Below, one piece after another: positions 1 to 7,655 of a DNA stretch of 40,830 nucleotides. Both the position numbers and the translations under genes were made by a program. Location: NCBI GenBank assembly GCA_017646885.1, contig JAGCLR010000199.1, positions 1 to 40,830 on the forward strand, given 5' to 3'. The DNA is from Methanobrevibacter sp. GTDB lineage: Archaea; Methanobacteriota; Methanobacteria; Methanobacteriales; Methanobacteriaceae. How positions within the stretch are numbered: position 1 is the first letter of the stretch; each line of letters opens with the position of its first letter. The notes below the pieces were generated by a model. It saw only the letters and a program-made list of their open reading frames with translations. It made no database searches and was not told the origin of the DNA.

Positions 1-378
1 ATGACACCCGAACTAAAAGCACGATATAAAGAACTCGGCATTTTCAATAGTTGCTGGAAAGGTCCGAATGGAAAGACATATACAGTTTGTCGCGGTGGCG
101 AATTTTATATGCACACGATCTGCGAAACATACGTTCCACGCCGATATGTTATGGGGAAACCTCAATGTAAGGCACAAGGTCTTGACCCAGATGAAATGGT
201 AAAATACATTGAGTATAAGGCACTCAGGTATCACAGTTCTTATGGTGGCGGTGGTTATGAAAAAACAATTTCATACAGTACAGTAGAAGAATTTAACAAA
301 CTGTGGGCTATGTTCCAAATGGGATATAAAGACGCTGAAATGCGAAACAAACTAAATAACATTAAGGAAGATTTCTAA
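1..378 (+). CDS. Small DF-tail family protein, 125 aa
   Basis: I recognise no named domain. The protein begins with a short helix-like stretch ending in ELGIF, continues through a Tyr/Gly/Cys-rich middle, and finishes with a charged helix ending KLNNIKEDF. That layout (N-terminal helix ending in [FYL]-G-[LIF], beta-like middle, Lys/Glu-rich helix, terminal L-x-x-I-x-x-D-F) recurs in many small proteins of this window. The ATG is at the first base of the window, so its ribosome binding site cannot be seen and a longer N-terminus is possible. The stop abuts the next ATG, and the codons for the tail supply AAGGA upstream of it. Confidence 0.75.
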   Translation: MTPELKARYKELGIFNSCWKGPNGKTYTVCRGGEFYMHTICETYVPRRYVMGKPQCKAQGLDPDEMVKYIEYKALRYHSSYGGGGYEKTISYSTVEEFNKLWAMFQMGYKDAEMRNKLNNIKEDF

Positions 379-639
379 ATGACTTATTGGGAACTGGATA
401 AATTAGTTGGTGAATTTGGTCTTGAAAAAACAGATTATAGAAATAGACTTATGTATTCCGGTTGCCCAATAGGGAATTATCGTAAGGTTACAGATAATGT
501 TATAAAAATTGGATTTCTTCAGTCTTATATTGACACAATGTATGTAAGAACTGCTAGAAAAGAAATAATGCGACAAATTGAAAGAGTTAAAAAAGAAAAA
601 CTTGAAAATAAACTAAAACAAATTAAAGAGGATTTCTAA
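379..639 (+). CDS. Small DF-tail family protein, 86 aa
   Basis: Unknown function. It starts directly after the previous stop, with AAGGAAG in the preceding tail codons as Shine-Dalgarno. The N-terminus carries LVGEFGLEK, matching the [FYL]-G-L element of the family. The last 30 residues are a highly charged Arg/Lys/Glu helix ending KLKQIKEDF. The stop codon shares its last base with the next ATG, so the genes are translationally coupled. It belongs with the small paralogues at 9403-13215 by layout and tail. Confidence 0.8.
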   Translation: MTYWELDKLVGEFGLEKTDYRNRLMYSGCPIGNYRKVTDNVIKIGFLQSYIDTMYVRTARKEIMRQIERVKKEKLENKLKQIKEDF

Positions 640-1169
640 TGAAACTGACCGAAAAAGAATTAAAAGAAAAGTGGATTGAAAATGCCTGTGACTATCTGGC
701 AAACAAAACCAGGAATGAACAGACATTCAAATTCAATTCCGATACAGAAACGAATGGCTACTGTGGGCGTTCATTTCACGAAAAGGTCGGAGAACCTTGG
801 GTTCGTGGTGTTTACAAGTGGTGTGCAGTAAACATTAACAATAACTTTGTTGTGTTCTATTGTGGTGAGCGAGAAGCACAAACTTATTTGAAAAGTAAGT
901 TCAACAATGACCCACCTGCTGCTTGTATCACTCTTGACGAATGTAAGTGTGCCGACATTAGCAAAGAAGATAAAGGCTTGCTTGACAAGATTTATGACGA
1001 AATGTGTATGCGTGTTCACGGTATGAATGAACAAATTAACAGAATGTACATTCAGTGCGAAAAAGAATTTGAAATTCAGCGTGAAAGTGAAACTATGTTT
1101 GAATTTTTGGAATCAACCGAAGAAGAAAAGAAGGAAGACACCGGAGAAAATGTTAAATCTGACGAATGA
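639..1169 (+). CDS. Hypothetical protein, 176 aa
   Basis: No family recognised. The protein is soluble and charged, has several Cys residues in the first 110 positions (WCAVN, FYCGE, ACITLDECKCAD), and ends in a very acidic Glu/Lys segment. It lacks the DF tail of its upstream neighbours. AAAGAGGA within the previous tail codons serves as ribosome binding site. Its 3' end overlaps the metallophosphoesterase start by 20 bases in another frame, so the two are probably coupled. Confidence 0.8.
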   Translation: MKLTEKELKEKWIENACDYLANKTRNEQTFKFNSDTETNGYCGRSFHEKVGEPWVRGVYKWCAVNINNNFVVFYCGEREAQTYLKSKFNNDPPAACITLDECKCADISKEDKGLLDKIYDEMCMRVHGMNEQINRMYIQCEKEFEIQRESETMFEFLESTEEEKKEDTGENVKSDE

Positions 1170-1740
1170 AAATGTGATTGTTGTGAGTGATACTCATTTT
1201 AGACACAAGAAATTGTGTTTTGGTGAATCAGAACACTTTGACAGAACCCGTAATTACAAGTTTGCATCTGATATGGATGCCGACATTATTGCTCAGTGGA
1301 ATAAGAACATTGGGGATAATGACGTTGTAATCTTTATGGGTGATTTCTTAATGAATACTCCGGTAAAACAGACCGAAGAAGTATTCTACCAGTACTACAA
1401 TGCTTTGAACAAGGGCAAAAAGATGTATTGGATCTGTGGGAATCATGACCATTTGTTGAGAAAGAAGATTGGTTGGGATAAGCTCAATATGAGTTATCAT
1501 TTGGAATTTATGAAGGATAATCGTTTGTATGTAATACAGCACGAAGACTTCATTGAAAACCAAAGACACATGCCAGTTTGTGAATATGACAGTAATGTTG
1601 TGTTCGTTCACGGGCATACTCACGAATCAAATAAACTTTCTCGTTTCCAATACAAGGGAATGAACCTTGTACAGAACTGTGTATGCTGGGATGCTTGGTA
1701 TCGTCCCGTAAATGTAAATGAACTGGAGGGTTGTGTATGA
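1150..1740 (+). CDS. Calcineurin-like metallophosphoesterase, 196 aa
   Basis: This is a dinuclear-metal phosphoesterase. The motif series is clear: S-D14-T-H16 near the N-terminus, G64-D65, G97-N-H-D100, and H154-G-H-T-H158. These supply the metal ligands in the calcineurin-like superfamily. The substrate cannot be read from the sequence; small phage members act on phosphodiesters or nucleotides. The ATG at 1150 is preferred because GGAG lies just upstream and the second copy at 34044 starts with the nearly identical MLDLTNENV. The open frame extends further upstream, but that part overlaps the previous gene and lacks similarity to the paralogue. Confidence 0.9.
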   Translation: MLNLTNENVIVVSDTHFRHKKLCFGESEHFDRTRNYKFASDMDADIIAQWNKNIGDNDVVIFMGDFLMNTPVKQTEEVFYQYYNALNKGKKMYWICGNHDHLLRKKIGWDKLNMSYHLEFMKDNRLYVIQHEDFIENQRHMPVCEYDSNVVFVHGHTHESNKLSRFQYKGMNLVQNCVCWDAWYRPVNVNELEGCV

Positions 1741-2000
1741 TTATAAACACTGGTTGGATTCCTGGTTATCTTCAGCGTTGTGGTGAAATGCTTCGTGAAC
1801 ATTACCAGAATAAACGCAACAGACAGACTTTAACCGAACAGGAGTATTTCAATAGAGTAATGAAGTATGTTGATATGCATCCGAAGAGGGACGAAATTTT
1901 GTCTGATTTGAAGGCAGATGCTCATATTCTTGCGGATTGTTATGAAGAAGGTCACCCACCTGAATACTGCTATGCTCAGTTGCTAAAATTGTATTTTTAA
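1737..2000 (+). CDS. Hypothetical protein, 87 aa
   Basis: Unknown small, mostly helical and charged protein with two His/Cys-containing stretches (DMHPKRDE, DCYEEGHPPEYC). The ATG overlaps the preceding stop (ATGA), and GGAGGG lies six bases upstream, an almost ideal Shine-Dalgarno spacing. A TTG six bases earlier is in frame but overlaps that binding site, so it is rejected as the start. It is likely co-translated with the metallophosphoesterase. Confidence 0.8.
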   Translation: MIINTGWIPGYLQRCGEMLREHYQNKRNRQTLTEQEYFNRVMKYVDMHPKRDEILSDLKADAHILADCYEEGHPPEYCYAQLLKLYF

Positions 2001-2010
2001 GGAGAATTAA

Positions 2011-2382
2011 ATGAGAAAAATTATTTTATGTGTATTGTTGTTTGCGAGTTTTATTTTCGCATTGAATTGTGAACCACTAACAGACGAACAGAAAGAAACA
2101 ATGGCACGTGAACATTTTACAGAAATTCCTGCCGTTATAAATTCTGGTATTATGTGCGAAAATGGATTTTACTATAATGCTACATCTGTAGTTTTCGTAG
2201 ATTTATGTAAAGCATTTAATAATAAAACAAGAACAGAAACAACCATAGTAAATGTTTTAGATAAACGAAGAAAAACAGAATATACTTATGATGAGTTTTG
2301 GATTGCTGTAAAAGAAAGTAATGAATTTACTTCTCAAACTTGCGCAGATTTGTATAAGCAGTTTAAGAAAGAAATGAAGTAA
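2011..2382 (+). CDS. Secreted small protein with signal peptide, 123 aa
   Basis: The first 20 residues form a typical Sec signal: Arg-Lys then a hydrophobic run (ILCVLLFASFIFAL), followed by NCEP. A Cys just after the hydrophobic core hints at a lipoprotein, but the A-L-N-C lipobox is not canonical. The mature part is charged and has three more Cys residues. AAGGAG lies upstream of the ATG. Function unknown; an envelope-located accessory role is an inference from the export signal. Confidence 0.75.
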   Translation: MRKIILCVLLFASFIFALNCEPLTDEQKETMAREHFTEIPAVINSGIMCENGFYYNATSVVFVDLCKAFNNKTRTETTIVNVLDKRRKTEYTYDEFWIAVKESNEFTSQTCADLYKQFKKEMK

Positions 2383-2397
2383 ATTCATAAATACAAT

Positions 2398-3042
2398 ATG
2401 GCAATAGACCCACAATTATATCTTGATATAGCAGCTAACAATGTGGACCCGATGGTGTTTGAGTTTGATGACTTAGGCGCTGGTCCGGGTCCAATGTTCG
2501 GTGGTGTGAAAATTACAGGGATTGACAGTAATGGCTCATTTGAAGGTTTACAAAGAGGTCCTTGTATCAGATATACTCCAATGAAAACTGCTGAAGAAAT
2601 TGAAGCCGAACAACAAGCAGAATATGAAGCCGAACAAGCAAGAATTAAACTAGAATACGAAACTTGGACTACTAAATTCAAAGCAAATCATTATACAACA
2701 GAACTTTCTTTTATCTTTGGTAATTTGAACAAGCAACAGTTAAAATGGATAAAACATATACTTGATACTGACGAAGATGCTACTTACATTTATGCTGGAA
2801 ACAAAGATAGAAGTGAATTTTTAAGTATAAACGATGTCTGCGCCCACGTCACAAAATCCAAGATCAAAAATGGAAAACTTGTTTGTGAGATTGAATTTGA
2901 TTACACAGATCCTGGTTTAAAACTTTTTCGTAATTGGCAGAATGGATTTGCCCCAAAGTTGAATTTAAATACTATATTTGTGTATGATGAAAAGGACCCA
3001 AATTTACAGAACTTAAAATTTCTTTGCTTGGAGTTTGTATGA
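2398..3042 (+). CDS. Hypothetical protein, 214 aa
   Basis: No family recognised. The first 60 residues are Gly/Pro/Asp-rich, residues about 62-90 form an Ala/Glu coiled-coil-like helix, and the remainder alternates strand-like and charged segments. There is no Shine-Dalgarno before the ATG; the leader reads CATAAATACAAT. The 3' end overlaps the following ATG (GTATGATAA). A structural or nucleic-acid-binding role is possible but unsupported. Confidence 0.75.
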   Translation: MAIDPQLYLDIAANNVDPMVFEFDDLGAGPGPMFGGVKITGIDSNGSFEGLQRGPCIRYTPMKTAEEIEAEQQAEYEAEQARIKLEYETWTTKFKANHYTTELSFIFGNLNKQQLKWIKHILDTDEDATYIYAGNKDRSEFLSINDVCAHVTKSKIKNGKLVCEIEFDYTDPGLKLFRNWQNGFAPKLNLNTIFVYDEKDPNLQNLKFLCLEFV

Positions 3043-3473
3043 TAATCAAACGGAACGATTTTACAACTTATTTAGAAAATCATATTACGAAAGAACAAAA
3101 TCAGGTACTACAAAGTGTACCTGGTTTTCGTGTAAAGTATATAAATTTACTTTCAGTTCTTACTGAAATGATGGAACGTGATTATCACTGGATAAACAAT
3201 AAAGAATGTAAGTCCGAATTTTACGATTATATTCCTGAAACATTTAAACAGTATTATAAAGAAAAATACGCAACAAATTATAAAATGAATTTTAATGTCC
3301 AGTTTAGGAATTTTCCATCTGAGTGGGTGTATAATTATACAAGTATCATAAATGAAAGTTTCTTTGACTTTATAAAAACAAACGATTTTGCAGATTTTTA
3401 TAATATAGAATATCTGATAAAAATGATTGAAAACATTTTAAAAATTGCTAAATTTAAGATAGATGACTTCTAG
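3039..3473 (+). CDS. Hypothetical protein with DF tail, 144 aa
   Basis: Unknown aromatic, Asn/Lys-rich protein ending FKIDDF, a looser version of the DF tail. The ATG at 3039 follows TTGGAG and overlaps the end of the previous gene; an upstream in-frame TTG at 3024 overlaps that binding site. Codon 5 is CGG (3051-3053), one of the few ordinary uses of this codon in the window; the +1 frame closes within a few codons here, so CGG must be read normally as Arg. It overlaps the next start by 11 bases. Confidence 0.75.
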   Translation: MIIKRNDFTTYLENHITKEQNQVLQSVPGFRVKYINLLSVLTEMMERDYHWINNKECKSEFYDYIPETFKQYYKEKYATNYKMNFNVQFRNFPSEWVYNYTSIINESFFDFIKTNDFADFYNIEYLIKMIENILKIAKFKIDDF

Positions 3474-3858
3474 AGACGAAAAATACTTACGATTGCTTGA
3501 ATTGAAGAAAGTAGCCACCGAATTTAATTTGGTGACGTATTTCGCAAACAAGTACGGACAGCAAAAGTATAATGTATATTTTACTTTGGATAAAGACGCT
3601 TTACAGAGATTTCTAAATGGAAATAATACAGTTTCATTTATTATGAAACAATGGTTCTTCTTTATGATTAACTTAAATAAAGATGGACGATTTAAGGTTA
3701 CTGCTAAATTGGCTTTTAATGATTTCCCATTAGCAAAAGTAAAGATAATTGACGATATAGAAGATTTGAGAACTTATATCAAAGAATATATAGCTTATAC
3801 GAAACGAAACTTAGTAAATGCTAAACTTGAGAAAATACAGTGGGATTTTAATGACTGA
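3463..3858 (+). CDS. Small DF-tail family protein, 131 aa
   Basis: Family layout: N-terminal helix with ATEFNLVTYF, strand-rich aromatic middle, and a C-terminal helix ending KLEKIQWDFND. Function unknown. It starts inside the previous gene (ATGACTTCTAG) and its own stop lies past the start of the next gene, so three small genes overlap in series. The DF is followed by two extra residues, as in the protein at 10441. Confidence 0.75.
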   Translation: MTSRDEKYLRLLELKKVATEFNLVTYFANKYGQQKYNVYFTLDKDALQRFLNGNNTVSFIMKQWFFFMINLNKDGRFKVTAKLAFNDFPLAKVKIIDDIEDLRTYIKEYIAYTKRNLVNAKLEKIQWDFND

Positions 3859-4153
3859 AGACGAAGTTAAAACATTTTTCATAAAATATAATCTTAAAAT
3901 AATTGAAATAGATAAGGTTTCAATTTGGCCTTGTGTGATTGGAAAAAACGAAATTAAATTGGGACTTATAAACAAAAAAAGGACAATTTATAACGAAGTA
4001 TTTCATATTTCACTTGTAGATAGATTTGACAGTTTAAGAATGTTTGATGATTATAATAAATGTTGTAATTTCTACGAAACCGAAACTGAGAAACATTTTA
4101 AAGAATTAAGAGAATTCCGAAAAATTAAACAATTACAGGAAGATTTTGAATGA
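3851..4153 (+). CDS. Small DF-tail family protein, 100 aa
   Basis: Starts at the ATG at 3851 (MTEDEV) rather than the longer open frame upstream, because that ATG overlaps the preceding tail as in the sister genes. N-terminal FIKYNLKIIEI matches the family element; the C-terminus is a charged helix ending IKQLQEDFE. The CAGGAAG encoding the tail is the ribosome binding site for the glycosyltransferase that follows. Role unknown. Confidence 0.75.
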   Translation: MTEDEVKTFFIKYNLKIIEIDKVSIWPCVIGKNEIKLGLINKKRTIYNEVFHISLVDRFDSLRMFDDYNKCCNFYETETEKHFKELREFRKIKQLQEDFE

Positions 4154-4938
4154 TACATTTAGTTTGTTTGACAAAACCATATAACGAACTTGATTTTAAG
4201 ATTTGGTACAAATGGCATAAGTTACTTGGAATTGACAAAATCCATATTTTCCACAATGACAGTGATTTACGAATTGACAGACTGGTAAATCCACCTGATA
4301 CATATCAGTATATCAAAGGGTGGCCGAACCAATGGCAGCTCTATAATGACATTTTGAATAAAAATACACTCGGTTTCAAGAATGAAGATATAGTTATTTT
4401 CCTTGACGATGATGAATTTTTGTGGATTGACCAGAAAGAACCGCTAGATGCTCTTTTAATGAAACAATTTAGAATGTTAGATTGTGTTATGGTGCCGCAA
4501 ATTCTAATGAGTACAAAGGATGTGACTGAGCAACGCAGTACTAATCTAATTGAACACAGTTATTACAGAAGAAACGATTTAGCGAACCAGGGCAAATGTA
4601 TACTTTTGTATAATGACAGAAACGAATACGATTTTACAAAAGAAGAACAGAATGAACGCGGCCATATTCCGTTTATAAATGGAATGAGGTTTAGTGATGT
4701 TGTAGGAAGTGACTGCTCCAAAACCACCTATGGCTTGGTCGCTTATGACGCTCCTGTGCGTTTATATCACTACCATATCAAATCATTAGACGATTGGAAA
4801 CACAAACTTGTACGTGGAAGTGCTGCGAATACTGCCCAAATCTATGACGAGGATATAACTAAAAATAAATGGTATGGAGATTATTCAGTTATTGACCTAA
4901 CAATGTTGAATACTGCGAAGAAAATCGGACTTTTGTAA
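4150..4938 (+). CDS. Glycosyltransferase, GT2/GT92-like, 262 aa
   Basis: The protein opens with LVCLTKPYNE and a KWHKLLGIDKIHIFHND stretch, as seen in families annotated Glyco_tranf_2_4/DUF23, followed by IVIFLDDDEF at residues 82-90. The D86-D87-D88 run is the expected nucleotide-sugar/metal-binding DxD site. The C-terminal part has VRLYHYHIKS, typical of the same group. It probably transfers a sugar from an activated donor; acceptor unknown (cell envelope, DNA base or virion glycan are all possible). ATGA overlap with the previous gene. The transcript likely ends at the hairpin starting at 4964. Confidence 0.8.
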   Translation: MIHLVCLTKPYNELDFKIWYKWHKLLGIDKIHIFHNDSDLRIDRLVNPPDTYQYIKGWPNQWQLYNDILNKNTLGFKNEDIVIFLDDDEFLWIDQKEPLDALLMKQFRMLDCVMVPQILMSTKDVTEQRSTNLIEHSYYRRNDLANQGKCILLYNDRNEYDFTKEEQNERGHIPFINGMRFSDVVGSDCSKTTYGLVAYDAPVRLYHYHIKSLDDWKHKLVRGSAANTAQIYDEDITKNKWYGDYSVIDLTMLNTAKKIGLL

Positions 4939-4944
4939 AGAAAG

Positions 4945-4956
4945 TTTTACATAAAA
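4945..4956. repeat. Palindrome TTTTACATAAAA upstream of promoter, copy 1
   Basis: TTTTA and TAAAA arms flank a two-base centre. Its last base is exactly 14 bases before the -35 TTGACA at 4971. The same 12-mer occurs at 6970 and 13228 with the same 14-base gap. It may be a regulator-binding site or an A/T-rich UP-type element. Confidence 0.6.
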
Positions 4957-4963
4957 CTTATTT

Positions 4964-4992
4964 AAAACCATTGACAACTGCCAATGGTTTTT
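4964..4992 (+). terminator. Rho-independent terminator overlapping a promoter
   Basis: A perfect 10-bp stem, AAAACCATTG (4964-4973) with CAATGGTTTT (4982-4991), closes an 8-base loop and ends in five T. It would end transcripts from the glycosyltransferase unit. The -35 box of the next promoter (4971-4976) spans the end of the 5' arm and the loop, so both signals share the same bases. Confidence 0.75.
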
Positions 4993-4999
4993 CTATATT
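4971..4999 (+). promoter_or_regulatory. Sigma70-type promoter, TTGACA-N17-TATATT
   Basis: -35 TTGACA at 4971-4976, 17-base spacer, -10 TATATT at 4994-4999. It is embedded in the terminator hairpin starting at 4964 and preceded by the TTTTACATAAAA palindrome. The leader carries AGAGGTAAC ahead of the ATG at 5034, as do three other promoters of this set. Confidence 0.85.
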
Positions 5000-5033
5000 T
5001 ACTTATGTAAACAACAAAACAAGAGGTAACAAA

Positions 5034-5333
5034 ATGGGCATTTCCAAAATCAAAGAAATCTGCGCAAAGCTCCCGGATGTTAAGCCGCTCCCGCTCAAAT
5101 ATGGCGAGCCGAAATCCCAGTTCATTCGTGAACTCGCAAAGAAGCACAACATTCCGCTTGTTGATGTGGCAGATGTTGGTAACATTGAACCTGTTGTGAT
5201 TGACGAAAACGCAAAGAAGGTTGATTTTGATACTACTGCGTTCTTCTCTAATCAAAATGTTGTTATGTTTTTGGATGAAATTTACATTAACAGCATTACC
5301 GGCGAAACCTTTTTCAATGGAGAAAACAACTAA
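5034..5333 (+). CDS. Hypothetical protein, 99 aa
   Basis: First gene of a promoter-headed unit. The ATG at 5034 follows AGAGGTAAC; the longer open frame to 4971 would include the promoter and is rejected. The protein has a Lys/Pro-rich N-terminal third, a central helical segment (FIRELAKKHNIPLVDV) and an acidic C-terminal half. Codons here (CTC, CCG, CGC) are more GC-rich than in the DF-tail genes. No family recognised; its position directly behind a strong promoter suggests early expression. Confidence 0.8.
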   Translation: MGISKIKEICAKLPDVKPLPLKYGEPKSQFIRELAKKHNIPLVDVADVGNIEPVVIDENAKKVDFDTTAFFSNQNVVMFLDEIYINSITGETFFNGENN

Positions 5334-5659
5334 TGATTAAGGTACAACTTTGGGAAAATAAAACATTCTTTCAGGCAAACGAAGGTTTGGAAAAGCCCAT
5401 TATTGGATTGCTGAAGGAAAGCACATTTGATAATTTCAAGTATCTTAAAAACACTATCAAGGGTGCTGGTGCTAGTAAAACATTTGTTGCTATTCCTGTA
5501 AATGTATTCAATTCAAACATTTTGGGTCTGGCTTATCGTGAGGTTCATTGGGCCGATACTGAATATGAAAAAGATTTGTGGCAGAAGTTGATTGATGATT
5601 TTGATACACACAAATTTGATAATTACAAGGATAGGATTGTAGTTATTAAGGAAGTTTAA
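5333..5659 (+). CDS. Hypothetical protein, 108 aa
   Basis: Unknown small soluble protein, mixed alpha/beta by appearance, with an aromatic C-terminal half (REVHWADTEYEKDLWQKL). The ATG shares a base with the previous stop (TAATG), so it is coupled to the gene at 5034. No signal peptide, membrane segment or DF tail. Confidence 0.8.
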   Translation: MIKVQLWENKTFFQANEGLEKPIIGLLKESTFDNFKYLKNTIKGAGASKTFVAIPVNVFNSNILGLAYREVHWADTEYEKDLWQKLIDDFDTHKFDNYKDRIVVIKEV

Positions 5660-5676
5660 ACAACAGGAGAAAAACT

Positions 5677-6123
5677 ATGAATAAAATTGAAGGTGTACTT
5701 TTCGCTATTATCGCAGTTCTGTTTATTGCTGGCGGAACTTGGCTCGTTCACCATAACCATACGATTGCCAAGGAAAATCAAGAAATTATTGCCGAATGGG
5801 AAGCACTAAAGGCAAATTCCGAAAAAGAAGTTAAGCGAATGCGTGAAATTGAGCGACCTGACCAATGTGATGAAATTGCAGCACGAATGGCTTGGTCGGA
5901 CATTCACATCAACAAACAGTATAGTAAATGTTGGTGGGATACGTTTGATTACAGAGGTTCTGTTGAAACACGAACCAGCTTTATGTGGATTGTTTGCCCC
6001 AATGAAGTCTATATGCCTGACTCACTCAAATCATACAAGTTAAACAGAGTGTTTAAGAAGAAGGACTACATTTACGAATATGAATGTAAGTGGATTGACT
6101 ACTCAAAGGTTAAGGAACACTAA
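5677..6123 (+). CDS. Membrane-anchored hypothetical protein, 148 aa
   Basis: One N-terminal transmembrane segment (about residues 6-24, GVLFAIIAVLFIAGG) is followed by a Glu/Lys helix and a Trp/Cys-containing globular part. Four Cys outside the membrane segment suggest a periplasmic domain with disulfides. ACAGGAGAAAAACT precedes the ATG. Function unknown; such single-pass phage proteins often act at the host envelope, which here is only inference. Confidence 0.8.
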   Translation: MNKIEGVLFAIIAVLFIAGGTWLVHHNHTIAKENQEIIAEWEALKANSEKEVKRMREIERPDQCDEIAARMAWSDIHINKQYSKCWWDTFDYRGSVETRTSFMWIVCPNEVYMPDSLKSYKLNRVFKKKDYIYEYECKWIDYSKVKEH

Positions 6124-6656
6124 TGCAAAAGCAAATTTTAAAGAAAGCAAAACACGAACTTCAAACGGCCTGGAGACACGCTATGGAAGATGCGGGTTTC
6201 TATAAGGCCGTTGAATACTCCGGTTGGTCTGCTTGGCGAGATAGTTATTCCACGAAATGTAGATTTCAGTCTCCTGACACCATCGGTGATTACAGAAAAA
6301 TGCGAATTTACACTGACTATAACCCGAACACCCGTAATGCGGAATTGTTGTTTGGTTTAGAATATGACGAAAAGGTAGATAAGTTCTATATTGCGTATGT
6401 TTACAAGCCGAAGCCATCTGGAAATTATCCACCGACCAAGGAAGATGAAGAAAAAATCTTTATGAGTTATTTGGATTTTAATTATTACAGATGGCGCCTC
6501 ACTAAAGACCCAAACGAAATTTATAAAATGGTTTTTCCGAACTGGGAAGGCGATTTTAAAGCGAACAGACATCGTATTTGTTTGGATTTCTGCGGCTATG
6601 TTTCTAAAATGGTTGGTGCGTGGATGAGAGAACGAAACATGTCTGACGATTTCTAA
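6123..6656 (+). CDS. Hypothetical protein with DF tail, 177 aa
   Basis: Trp/Tyr-rich protein with no recognised domain. The start overlaps the previous stop (TAATG). It has an N-terminal helix with EDAGFYKAVEY, similar in position to the family [FYL]-G-[LF] element, and ends ERNMSDDF. Here the next gene starts beyond the tail, with its own separate AAGGAG, so the DF ending is not required as a ribosome binding site. That is useful evidence that the tail itself is selected. Confidence 0.8.
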   Translation: MQKQILKKAKHELQTAWRHAMEDAGFYKAVEYSGWSAWRDSYSTKCRFQSPDTIGDYRKMRIYTDYNPNTRNAELLFGLEYDEKVDKFYIAYVYKPKPSGNYPPTKEDEEKIFMSYLDFNYYRWRLTKDPNEIYKMVFPNWEGDFKANRHRICLDFCGYVSKMVGAWMRERNMSDDF

Positions 6657-6665
6657 GGAGTAACT

Positions 6666-6968
6666 ATGACGATTAAAGAAATGTTGAATGGACCGCGTGG
6701 TGCGGAAGTAGAACGCAAACTGCGTGAAATTATTGCACGTGAAAACAGAAAAACAGACGAACCTGTATCAGCAGATTTTCTCATCACTATGCTGAAGCAC
6801 GGTTGGATTGACGAATCTGCACACGAACTAGCAAAGAGCATTAACGAAGTTCTTAATGGTTATTATGCTCGTCAGGAACAAGAAAAGAAAGAAGACGAAG
6901 TAAACAAAATTTTACAAGACTTTCCGACAAAAAAGATTGAACAGAAAGACATTATCTTTGTAAAATAA
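6666..6968 (+). CDS. Hypothetical helical protein, 100 aa
   Basis: Highly charged, predicted helical. It contains an internal VNKILQDF resembling the DF tail at about residues 79-86, then continues with a Lys-rich extension. AAGGAG precedes the ATG. No family recognised. It is the last gene before the promoter at 6996. Confidence 0.75.
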   Translation: MTIKEMLNGPRGAEVERKLREIIARENRKTDEPVSADFLITMLKHGWIDESAHELAKSINEVLNGYYARQEQEKKEDEVNKILQDFPTKKIEQKDIIFVK

Positions 6969-6969
6969 G

Positions 6970-6981
6970 TTTTACATAAAA
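6970..6981. repeat. Palindrome TTTTACATAAAA upstream of promoter, copy 2
   Basis: Identical to the copy at 4945 and again separated from the -35 box by exactly 14 bases (6982-6995). It starts just after the stop of the preceding gene. Confidence 0.6.
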
Positions 6982-6995
6982 ATGTTGTATTTCCA

Positions 6996-7024
6996 TTGAC
7001 AAACTGTATAATTATTTCTATATT
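6996..7024 (+). promoter_or_regulatory. Sigma70-type promoter, TTGACA-N17-TATATT
   Basis: -35 at 6996-7001, -10 at 7019-7024, spacer 17. Unlike its sisters it lacks a convincing terminator hairpin around the -35; only a weak stem with G-U pairs can be drawn. The leader continues to AGAGGTACAAT before the ATG at 7050. Confidence 0.85.
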
Positions 7025-7049
7025 ATATGGTGTAAAAGAGAGGTACAAT

Positions 7050-7295
7050 ATGAAATTCAAATACGAAGATCACTATTCACGCAAATACAACTTCTTGGTA
7101 AGTGCCAGATTTAATTCTGTTGATGACGCAAAGCAGTTTATGTGGGATAACGATGATTTCGTTGAGAGTGAACAGAAGCGTAACGCTGAAGATTGGTTAG
7201 ATTTCTTTGTTAAAAATAAGACTGACCTCTATAAACTTTTCAAGCTGCTTACTGAAAACGAAACTGTTGCGTTTTTTGAACTTAACCAAAAGTAA
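7050..7295 (+). CDS. Hypothetical protein, 81 aa
   Basis: Unknown acidic/aromatic small protein. The ATG at 7050 follows AGAGGTAC; the upstream in-frame start at 6996 lies inside the promoter and is rejected. Predicted one helix-rich domain with Trp and Phe. First gene of its unit, so probably expressed early with the genes up to 8580. Confidence 0.8.
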   Translation: MKFKYEDHYSRKYNFLVSARFNSVDDAKQFMWDNDDFVESEQKRNAEDWLDFFVKNKTDLYKLFKLLTENETVAFFELNQK

Positions 7296-7304
7296 GGAGA
7301 ATTT

Positions 7305-7463
7305 ATGACATATTGGTTTGTAAATGTTGATGGCAAGTGGTCTAAACCATTCACTTACTATCCTGTCGCAAAATATAATTCCACAAAGAAAGACGTGAAG
7401 ATTTACGAAGTTAATTTGGATGAACTGCCGAAGAAAACTCTCGTATGGAAGTCTAAAATTTAA
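7305..7463 (+). CDS. Hypothetical protein, 52 aa
   Basis: Short ORF with strong signals: TAAGGAG upstream, ATG, 52 codons, TAA. The peptide starts MTYWFVNVDGKW and is strand-rich, ending in a basic WKSKI. No family recognised. It fits exactly between its neighbours, which supports it being real. Confidence 0.65.
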   Translation: MTYWFVNVDGKWSKPFTYYPVAKYNSTKKDVKIYEVNLDELPKKTLVWKSKI

Positions 7464-7486
7464 CCACCAAAAAAGGAGATACAACA

Positions 7487-7654
7487 ATGAAAAATCTTTT
7501 TGATAAAGAAGGCATTTTGATGCTTGTAGTAATTTTCCTAATTTTCTTTCAGGGCTTCTTTATGAGCTTAGCATTGGTAGAAAATGGAGTTATTCACATT
7601 GACATTCCGTCTGGTTCTTCAACAGAAATTTCTAGTTCAGCAGAAGGAGAATAG
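7487..7654 (+). CDS. Small membrane protein, 55 aa
   Basis: AAAGGAG precedes the ATG. Residues about 10-32 are a single hydrophobic segment (ILMLVVIFLIFFQGFFM), followed by an external Ser/Glu-rich tail. The stop is one base before the next ATG. Its place beside two further membrane proteins suggests an inner-membrane cluster, function unknown. Confidence 0.7.
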   Translation: MKNLFDKEGILMLVVIFLIFFQGFFMSLALVENGVIHIDIPSGSSTEISSSAEGE

Positions 7655-7655
7655 T

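Noticed and set aside
2398..3042. Sliding clamp identity for the 214-aa protein
   Set aside because: Size is near that of gp45, but the Gly/Pro-rich start and coiled-coil segment do not fit the clamp's repeated fold.
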